64,000 nucleotides of DNA from Heliocybe sulcata (lineage: Eukaryota; Basidiomycota; Agaricomycetes; Gloeophyllales; Gloeophyllaceae): the NCBI GenBank assembly GCA_004369045.1, contig ML213509.1, positions 62,001 through 126,000 on the forward strand. Reading direction: 5' to 3'. The translations under genes were made by a program, and so were the position numbers. Every line of letters starts with the position of its first letter. Positions within the stretch are counted from its first letter, which is position 1. The notes beneath the pieces were generated by a model that was not told the DNA's origin, made no database searches, and worked only from the letters and a program-made list of their open reading frames with translations. This document shows positions 55,819-64,000 of this stretch, piece by piece.

Positions 55819-57465
55819 CTATACCATCGGCCATTCATCAAATGCACCCTGCCCAAACCTAAAGAAACTGATATTGCCAGAGTCGACTGCGGCGATCACC
55901 ACCATCTTTTTCCCCGCCTTGAGCGCTGCGAATGGGTGCGGCTTTCGTTCCGGAATTGGTGGTGCCTTGGAAGGGAGGATGGAGCGGGATAGACGCTGGA
56001 AGAGAGTTGGCGGGGCCGAAGGTGGTGCGGCTTTCAGGACATTCGGCGAGAGCTTCTGGCGAGGCAGAGGAGGAGGCGTCTCTGGGAGTTCGTCGTACAG
56101 CGAGTCTAGTTCGCGGAGGGACGGCATGGGGACGGTCTTTGCGCTAGTACATCGGTCCGGTTAGCTCGTGCGTACACAGAGTGTATGAAGGGGCGAACGT
56201 ACTTCACGACCACGATGTAGAAATCGGGATTGGGAGGAGCAGTCTTGCGGAATGACGTGGAGGGCTTGTAGAGATGGTAGAAGATGTGGTAGGGGGAGCG
56301 GGGAGGTGCGGGATTCAAGATTTTGATGGTTGCGGGGGGTGGTAGGAGTGGAGTGGTATGGCCTGAGGGGATGAAGCGAAGCGACTTAAATAGTGAAGCT
56401 ATTCAAGAAATTAGAGATATTGTGAGCGAGAAGAAAATGTCTGGGTGGACGGCGGCACTTACGATAACCTGTGTGGTGATAGAGGCGGAAGGGCTTCCAC
56501 CAATCGATGCGAGGGCAGAATAACCCAACGAATTTCTTAACGGCTTTGGACCATAATGCGAAGAACCTCTGTAAAAGAGACGTCCGAGAGCTGTCCTTCC
56601 CTACAGTTAAAGGCGGTGGTACGGGATACGATGGGCTGGGAGGCTCTGCACGGGCGACAACGTATCCCAGTCGTTTCAGATATGCAAAGACCTGTCATTA
56701 TTAACGTCCGCAGTGGTGCATGCATGACAGCTTACAAGACACACCTGGTACTTCTCAAGCGTGAGGTCTTCCTTCCCAATCATATCCGCATACGCTTGCT
56801 GAACGCTCATAGGTGGTCCCGTTGCTTCTACGTCACTCATATCTATGGACTCTGGCGCTGTGTCTGTTTCTTGCCAGCACCAGAGCGCCCCTCGCTCCAG
56901 CAAGTAGAGCGCTTCTTCGGGAAGGAGCTCCAATCGTTTCAGAAGCTTCGTGTCCGTCCCAAGGCTGTGCCGCTGAACTGAGTGACCCATAGATGAGAAG
57001 TGTGTTCCTCTGGCGACAGTGACGTGCGCTCGAGCGAGCTGTGGGTACCAAATCGCATAGCTCATAGATTTACTACGGCAGGTCCTCAGCTGACACTTAA
57101 AGATTCACAAAATTGATACTTGCGTACTTGTTAACACCCCGCGTTGCCCTGAGTGCATTGAACATGGCCGTCCGTGCACGGTCGAGGAAATGCAGTTGCA
57201 GGCCGGAGCCTCCTCCTGCTTTCGGTTCATAGTCTTTCTCTCCGCGCTTGGGTATGACAGGACGGGCTATGTTTGCAGACGAAGATCTTATGAATTAAAC
57301 GTGCGGTTGCTCGATTCCGTCTCGTATTGTTTCGACCTGGGTAACGCACGGTAGTTTTGTCCAATCGGGCCCTGCATCTTCCTCCTCCTCCTCTTCCTCC
57401 TGTGGGTCCTCCGTTGGTGGAGGAATATTTGAGAGATCATTGGGCCTCTCTAATGCGTCGTCCAT
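55819..57465 (-). CDS. SEN54: tRNA-splicing endonuclease subunit SEN54
   Basis: Exons 57465-57350, 57286-57128, 57072-56745, 56691-56463, 56398-56203 and 56143-55819 give 450 residues. The N-terminal SEN54 domain includes TAMFNALRATRGVNKSMSYA, IWYPQLARAHVTVARGTHF, GLEH-like SSMGHSVQ, KLLKRLELLPEEALYLLERG and SVQQAYADMIGKEDLTLEKY, then VFAYLKRLGYVVARAEPP. The C-terminal part reads PYHIFYHLYKPSTSFRKTAP, PDFYIVVVNAKTVPMPSL and HPFAALKAGKKMVVIAAVDS, ending GNISFFRFGQGAFDEWPMV. This is the structural partner of the SEN2 catalytic subunit, in the heterotetramer that removes introns from pre-tRNA. An acidic stretch of eight Glu/Asp residues near position 24 is a local feature. It shares a 273-base head-to-head promoter with the SAM carrier gene. 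Confidence 0.9.
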
Positions 57466-57738
57466 TACTGCGAATAGTGAGAAAGCGATGCAGCGAGAGC
57501 ACTGGCAGGTATATGTCGAGTCAAGACCGAAATACTACATTGATCTCAAAGCCCGGTGAATTTCTTAGACCCCGGTATGGGCGTTCGGCTATGGTTCATC
57601 TAACCGACTTACCGCCTCCCACCGCCGGCCGCGACGTCGACGACATTGGCCGAATCGCTATCCCTCGACAAAGCGATCTGGCTATAGTTGTCGTTTCATC
57701 TCATTGCTCCTAGCTCGTACAAAACTATATAACTGACC
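57466..57738. promoter_or_regulatory. Bidirectional promoter region of SEN54 and the SAM carrier
   Basis: The two start codons (57465 on -, 57739 on +) are 273 bases apart with no gene between them, so both promoters must lie here or overlap the genes. No clear TATA box was seen on either strand. Confidence 0.5.
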
Positions 57739-58827
57739 ATGTCTGGCCAAAGAGCGCCGACATTCTACGAATCGCTCGTGGTATGCATCACTCGCCTGAC
57801 TGAAGTCGGCTAAGTTGACGCTGTTCGGGAGGCTGGTGGAATGGCTGGAACATCTGTGGACCTCCTCTTCTACCCGATAGACACAGTCAAGACGCGTCTA
57901 CAGTCCTCTCAAGGCTTTCTACGCGCTGGAGGGTTCAAGGGCATCTATAAGGGCGTTGGAAGCGTAGTTGTTGGTAGCGCACCCGGTGGTAAGCACACTC
58001 GTCCTTCTATTAGCGCGCAGGGACACTTATTGAAGCTTTACAGCTGCCGTGTTCTTCTGCATCTACGATACGCTCAAGCAGACTCTTCCCATCCAAGGAC
58101 CCATGAACCACCTCCTATCCGCCTCAGTCGGAGAAGTTGTACGCGTGCTCGTTTGCTTTCCTCTTCGCTCCACATCGGACTCACCGCCCAGGCAGCCTGT
58201 CTAATACGCGTACCAACAGAAGTCATCAAGACGCGCGTGCAGACGTCGACATACGGTGCCCTGGCTTCTTCCTCGCTCTCCGCTGCGCGGCTGGTATGGA
58301 GGAACGAAGGCATGAGCGGGTTCTATCGCGGCTTTGGCTCTACTATCATGAGGGAGGTGAATCATGCACACCATGATATATTTACATTCTAGGAGTCTGA
58401 TTGCTCGCCATAGATTCCCTTCACATCGCTGCAGTTCCCACTATACGAATTCCTGAAGCACCAGCTCTCGAGAGCTCTAGATAGGAAACCTCTGCCCGCC
58501 TACGAAGCCGCGATATGTGGCAGTATCGCGGGTGGTGTCGCGGCAGCACTCACGACCCCTTTAGACGTTCTCAAAACCCGGGTCATGCTGGACCTCCGGG
58601 TAAGGTTCCTTCCCATCCGTCACGTGTAGTGGATTGACCCATACCGATAGGATCCATCAAAACACTCCATGCCTTCGCTAACAACCCGCTTCACACAGAT
58701 TTACGCCACAGAGGGTATGGGTGCGCTCTTTTCTGGTGTCGTACCGCGAACGCTATGGATATCCGCCGGTGGAGCAGTCTTCCTCGGTGTATACGAATGG
58801 GTCGTAAATGGTCTGATATCCTTGTGA
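57739..58827 (+). CDS. PET8: Mitochondrial S-adenosylmethionine carrier
   Basis: Exons 57739-57780, 57832-57988, 58044-58138, 58192-58356, 58414-58599 and 58651-58827 give 273 residues, the usual size for this carrier. Three mitochondrial-carrier signatures are present: [20 protein letters not shown] and [10 protein letters not shown]. Family-typical segments are [61 protein letters not shown] and [20 protein letters not shown]. The close match in order and spacing to PET8/SAMC supports SAM import into the mitochondrial matrix, needed for methylations and biotin and lipoate synthesis. It is tail-to-tail with the deacetylase gene, 134 bases apart. Confidence 0.9.
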
Positions 58828-58961
58828 TAATACTAATAGTTAGGCATAATCGTTATCCGAGCCGAATAGGGAAAATTGGTTTGGGTATACTGTAACAAAG
58901 GTATCCAGAGCCTCAAAGCAGCCAAAAAAGAGCCATGAAGAGCAGCGCCGCCATTCCGTCA

Positions 58962-61134
58962 TCACTTAGAATCCCTATCGACAGGAGGCCGAACGTGCAA
59001 AATAATCTTGGGCAACTTCTTCGCCGCGCCGATCTCACCACCAGCCTTGGGTTTAATGGAACTCCCTCCGTCCTCTTCCGAGCTAGTAGCGGGGGCGGGC
59101 TTTGGTAACGCAGCACCGCCACTCTTACGTCCGCCTTTGCGCTTCGGCGGCCACTCCTCTTCCACTTCCGCGTAATTGTGGTTCTTCTTCCGTTCGCGGA
59201 GGGTCCTGTCAGAGGAGGGCGCAATCGAACTCTGGGACGACGAAGAAGGTACGGTGTACTGAGAGCCTTCGTCCAGGATGGAGAATATCTCGGCAGTGCG
59301 CTGAACCCAAGGTTCGGCTGCCCCATTCGCAGTGAGAGATTGCCGGCCTCCGCGGCCTTTCTTCTTTGTTGCCTTCTCCACCTAAAAATATCGATTGCAT
59401 CAAGCTCAGGTGGCAGAGGAGAGGAAGTGAGACGCTATTGATACCTTCATCAGATTATCAAGACTCCACCACTCCTCTTTGATCCCGTCCACCCCTGCTA
59501 GGCCACAAACATGCGCCATGGCTCCGCTGGTGAGCGCCCGATCGCTGTACCCGCCTTCAAGCACGCTGACAAGCCGCCCCTTGGCGTACTTGTCTGCGAA
59601 TGCACATGCGTCCCTGGCGAATTGGTGGTAGAATGACACTGGGACTTTACGCTGGTGCCGGGACATGGAGGGGTACTCGTGTTCGCAGGCGTCGAAGCCG
59701 CAGCTGCGTTTCATTTCGATCCAAGTTAATTAGAGAGGAGGTAGGAAAGAGAGCAAAGCGGACCTGATAAACACGAGCACGTCTTCGCCAGGACCGCCGG
59801 TGCTGTCTAGGAACTCTCCCGCTTTGGCGAGGAGCCTGCTGTAGGGGCCCGTGTAGACTACGTCCCAGAACTGTTCGAGGGATTCGTAAGGCTGTAGGTG
59901 CACGTTTTCGATGTGTTGGCCGTGCGGACCGTGGATGGATACTGAGGCAGCTTGTACCAGGTCTGGTTTTCCGTCCTGACGAGAGTATTAGCAAGTGAGT
60001 CGGATGCAGAGCGCGAGGGTGTAGAGTCACCTCGCAGGGATATGAGAGGATGTCGTGCACTGAGCCGTAGTAGACTTGGAGCCCCTGTTTTGTGTCACCT
60101 GAGTATTCAGCCTCGACGGATCTGCGATATGTTTCCTCGTTGATTTGCCAGATCAGGGATTGGGTCCCATTACCTGTGCGAGGGTTATAATCTGGAGAAG
60201 CTGGAGATTGAACGCGTGTCATACCGTGGTGCAGATCGATATCTAGGATGACGACCCTGTTGACGCCATGCTGAAGATGGGCTACTCTCGAGCATCAGGT
60301 ACCTATAGATTTCACTCGTTCATATACTCACCATGAGCTGCTCCAACAACGACATTGTTGACAAAACAGAATCCAGAAGGGGTATCCTCTCCACAATGAT
60401 GACCTGGAGGTCTTATCGCGACGAATGCCCTCGGGGCTGCAGTCTCGTCTATGGCTTCTGTAACGGTTGCCAGGCCATTTGGACTTGGTTTTGTCGCTTT
60501 GATAACAGTATCTACTGCTTCACAAACTGTCGCGAGAGCGCCTTGGATGGCATTAATGGAACCAGGGCACACTGTCATATGCAACCCATTAGCATGATAT
60601 CGGACTGTATTTGAAGTACGTACAGTAGAGATCGCCCTGAGGCAGTCCTTCAGGTATCTCGGATTGACCGACCTCCACCTTATCCCCACTATCTCTTGCC
60701 CAGGTTTTCAGGCTCTCAAGATATACGTCCTCACCGATATCACCATGCACGAACTTCACAGCGCTGTGATTTAGGAGATCAAGGGCGGCCGTGCTCTTCC
60801 GGACTTGAATCGAAAGATTTAGAGAGAGTTCCACACGGGGTTTGCTGGCAATTGCCATACGGCTTAGGGCAGCAGCCAAGTCATCTGGTTCCGTGCTTTC
60901 CTCGGCTTTGGGCCTGGCTACACTCGCAGGTTCCGAAGGTTGCGCCAGGCTCTCCATGCATGCCAAGGCAGCAGAAATGCCTATCTTAACCGCTCGTATC
61001 CGTTGAGGTCTCTCGACGATGTTAGAGGTATCCCTATTCCGGATGTATCGGTGGTCCAAGCAAGCGTCCTGGAGGAAAATTCCTAGTTTCTTGGGTGGAT
61101 TCGGCGAGTCTCCATGTCCAGAGCCTTTATCCAT
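58962..61134 (-). CDS. HOS3: HOS3-type histone deacetylase
   Basis: Exons 61134-60624, 60571-60332, 60284-60225, 60173-60031, 59975-59764, 59703-59445 and 59381-58962 give 614 residues. The deacetylase core carries IFLQDACLDHRYIRNRD, YLCPGSINAIQGALATVCEA, RPPGHHCGEDTPSGFCFVNN (H228, H229), ILDIDLHHGNGTQ (zinc ligands D267 and H269), VSIHGPHG, SCGFDACEHEY (D393) and VSVLEGGYSDRAL. The combination with LCPGSINAIQGALATVCEAV is characteristic of the fungal HOS3 subclass. A basic, disordered tail of about 140 residues with KKKGRGGR, RERKK and KRKGGRKSGG runs may serve nuclear import or DNA contact. An in-frame ATG exists upstream (61248); 61134 is chosen because the sequence after it begins the conserved protein. 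The exon 1 junction was placed so that GDLYLCPGS is restored. Confidence 0.9.
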
Positions 61135-62344
61135 CGTAATTGTATTAATTGCACAGAAAGCAGAAATGAATATGGGACAGAATGAACAAGACAATAAGTT
61201 AGTGGAGCTGCCACAGGCTGGTACTGAAGGAAGCGAGACGCGTGACAAGCTGTGACAATTGACGCGTTATTTGCTTGTGTTTTGCCCCTAGCATGTGGCT
61301 GCGCTTCTGGCGGAGGTCCTAATTGATCTTAATGGCCTATCGTAAGTCAATCCGAGCCCCAGTGCTTCCATAGGTTGTAGATGAAAGCTACGGACTCCTT
61401 GATCTGCTTTGCGCAGCACTTCTGAAGTCGGAACGCGGTGAGTACCTGATGAGCTTAAGACTCGGAATCTCGCAAGACGTACAGCTGCTTTCATACTTTG
61501 CCAAATCAATGCCAAGATTGTTATGACTAGTCAAGAACTAATCCAGGATACGGCTGCGAGGCCGATCATTCGAACGACATGAAATACTTTTGACGCAGAG
61601 CCACTGGATGGGCCGATCTATGACAGCTGGGTACAATTATGTCAGGCCGATGAGATGAACTTGCATCCCACTTCTGATCGCCATCATTAAGTGTTCCTGG
61701 AGGCTGTTATATCTGGATGGAAGTACGATTCGGGGAGGGAAGTACGGACAGCCTCGCGGAGTCTGTGGAAAGATGCTGGCGTATTGAAGCGCTGAACTAG
61801 TATGAACTGATATGCACTGGAGCAATATTTGAAGAATATTTGCAGCTGCGAGTATAAGCATTGCTCCCAGGAGTATTATGTTCGGGACATTCCGGCATCA
61901 CTGTCAGCAGCGCCTTCCCCGATTTGGCAACTGTAGTGATCGTTCAAATTGTTGGTCCAGCTTGCTACTTGCTCCCTATGGATCTTCAAGGCTATGGTGC
62001 CGCAGACCTGTGGTCAAGACTTATGCTCCGCGTACTTCTACTTGCTTCCAGCATCTGATCTATCTTGTCGGTGAATGTCTGAATCCCGGGCGCTCGCTGG
62101 ATCTGGTACTCTGGGAACTTTCCCGACTACTCACGCCGAGATCATCATCAAGTTACAGCATAAATAAGTGAGATGACAATTACGGCGAAACTAATATTCA
62201 GACTGTCATGATGTTCAGTGCGTGTAGATGTCATTGTGGCGCGTGGGGAGATAGCTGACCTCCCGCACTTAATCTTGTATCCGCTGGACCTCCCTCGTTC
62301 TCAACTTTCCGTCGACTTCGTAGGTTTTCAGCCACTGTCACTTT
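61135..62344. other. Intergenic region, no gene supported
   Basis: This 1.2-kb stretch separates the deacetylase start from the second arrestin start. Only short frames without domain features were seen on either strand. Confidence 0.45.
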
Positions 62345-63941
62345 ATGTCCCTTGCAATGCTGCATCCATATGGAAACCCGCAACACTCTTACTCGCCAGC
62401 TCCAGCGGCGTCCATCTCCTTTACCGCCACTACCTACTACCCGCCCAAGTTCCCATCCGCTTCTGCTCCAGACGTGTCCTTCGTGCCTAGCTCCAAACGA
62501 GTAGTAAAATCGAAAGGCCATTACAGCAAGCAGGAGGGAAAGGTCTCTATAATTCTCGCGGACCAGAAGGAGGGCGCAACTGTGCCTGTGTACGGAACGA
62601 AGGGTATCGTGAATGGCATGGTTTCCGTGCATGAACCAGGCGACGTACGCCACGTTGAGCTGATGGTGAGTACGCTCGTCCAATGCTCGATGGTATTGAT
62701 CTGAAGTACATTCTGCTATAGATGGAAGGGCACGTACGCATCCGTGAAGTAGGAGAGGGCGGGACCACCGAGCAGCAGCTCTTTACTGAGACCTTGGTCC
62801 TATGGGATACCGAAGACGGAGGATGGCCACCAGTGCTGCACTACTTCAATCGAGCAATTCCCACTCACTATACGGACCCGGAAACGAATAAAAAACATCC
62901 CATGCCTCCCACGTACTATGCACGTCTAACCGGCATACCAGGCTTCTCTGTGTCTATAGAGTACCATCTGATTTTGAGCGTGACGAGGAGATCTCTGCTG
63001 CGACAGCGGACAAGGCGGTACGCTTCTGCATACTGTATCTCTGCATTGATAACTGATTTCCCTACAGGATCTGGGTACCGTTCATGTACAGACCACGGAC
63101 GACTGCAAGTATGTACCCGCCACTGCCTCCCATACCATCTGCATCTCCCTCGGATCCCGGCCGGGTCTTTGTCGGCACCTTGATGCCGCGGGATGATCAA
63201 CAACTCAAGCCCATCACGGTCTATGTAAGTTGTGATCCATGAGCTCCGTAGGAGGACAGAAAACAAATATACTCACGTTCACAATCATTAGCTGCATCTC
63301 CCATTATCAAGGGTCTGTTCTTATGCCGAGCGCGTTCCGTTCCAAATCAGATTAGTAGGCCCCCCAGAGTCGTTGGCACCGTTCACATTCAGACCTGCAG
63401 CGGATGGCTCCATCCATCCTATCGGCCACGAGAGCCCCCTCTCTATCCTTTCTTCCGAAACACGAGCCATCAAATCGCTCCGAGGGTACATCTCGAAGAA
63501 GCTCGCGCCCCGCGAACTAGCAGATCTTATACAAGTGAGAATCGATCGACAAACCTTTGTGGATGCGCGGTCTGCCTCCGCTTTATGTTGTGATGGTACG
63601 GAAGACACGCACTTGTCGGTGACGAAGACCATCGGGGAGGGAGTCATAAGGGAGACGGACAGGAGCAAGTCCTGGATTGGATGTTCTGGTAGGATCGAAC
63701 TCACAGACGTCGAGTGTGGATCGTTCCTGGCGTCTAGAGTCACCGTCGCTGTATGTATCCTATCTGACTCGAATCTTGGTTTGTTACTGATTCTCGTATT
63801 AAGGACGCGGTCGTGGTCACGATTGCCCTGCCCGGAAGCCAGCATGGCCGAGCGCCATTTCTGCTTTACCAGCAGGCCACCCCGATACGCCTAGTGTCGG
63901 ACAGGAAGTCTTCTCTCTTGCGGGCGAATACCTCTACTTGA
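62345..63941 (+). CDS. Alpha-arrestin-like protein 2
   Basis: Exons 62345-62665, 62722-63017, 63068-63224, 63292-63750 and 63804-63941 give 456 residues. The N-lobe pattern follows arrestin 1: KQEGKVSIILADQKEGATVP, VYGTKGIVNGMVSV, VRHVELMMEGHVRIRE, LFTETLVLWD and MPPTYYARLTGIPGF in the position of the LPPS(F/Y) turn. The last exon has PIRLVSD, matching PIRLVTD of arrestin 1. PPTY in that segment and a Pro/Tyr-rich leader (TYYPPKF) could contact WW domains. Exon number, intron order and phases match the gene at 45170-46722, so the two are paralogs about 16 kb apart, though most residues differ. An alternative family name would be an arrestin-domain protein without known cargo. Confidence 0.7.
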
Positions 63942-64000
63942 TCCGAGCGTGATTTGCAAGTGAAATTGCGTATCTTTGCTGGGCTTGGGTTTGATGACTA

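Noticed and set aside
61637-61861. Short frames on both strands before the second arrestin
   Set aside because: Too short, no signal peptide or domain, composition like the surrounding spacer.

Overview
The window looks like nuclear DNA of a mushroom-forming basidiomycete (Agaricomycete, probably a polypore). The grounds are dense genes with many 45-65 nt GT-AG introns, tiny exons, fungal families such as HOS3-type deacetylase, SAM carrier, SEN54 and a Ste7/Fuz7-type MAPKK, and a lineage-expanded uncharacterised family that I recall as frequent in polypores. Exon boundaries were read by eye; each gene listed as multi-exon was checked for reading-frame continuity unless stated otherwise.

Bases 1-28,000 form a gene nest built from repeated units. 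Four intact paralogs of a two-exon gene (2682-3977, 6417-7669 and 9286-10513 on the + strand; 18955-20177 on the - strand) carry the same hallmark stretch (FPPDSxGFLYW ... FERSTLPEHK ... TPWSVDVD). Between them lie decayed copies of a multi-span membrane-protein gene (one apparently intact copy at 513-1624) and long degenerate repeats (C 4195-5925, fragment 8115-8500, A 14378-18180, B 23377-27835). The unit order is gene, 3' flank, membrane-gene fragment, long repeat, then conserved upstream region of the next gene. Units left of 11.2 kb point right; those right of 14.4 kb point left. A single-copy AMPK beta-subunit gene (11792-13902) sits between the two arrays.

Bases 28,400-64,000 are a normal gene-dense region. 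In order: a helical plus ubiquitin-like-domain protein (-), a MAP kinase kinase (-), an MFS monocarboxylate-type transporter (+), a DUF2235 alpha/beta-hydrolase (+), a small secreted protein (-), dynactin subunit 4 (+), a two-span membrane protein with a PPxY motif (+), an alpha-arrestin (+), AMP deaminase (+, 15 exons), a second ubiquitin-like-domain protein (+), a GPI-type aspartic protease (+), tRNA-splicing endonuclease subunit SEN54 (-), the mitochondrial S-adenosylmethionine carrier (+), a HOS3-type histone deacetylase (-) and a second alpha-arrestin (+). They do not form one pathway, although two members concern energy sensing or adenylates (AMPK beta, AMP deaminase) and several are signalling or trafficking adaptors (MAPKK, arrestins, dynactin).

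No rRNA, convincing tRNA, CRISPR array or recognisable retroelement or DNA-transposon open reading frame was seen.
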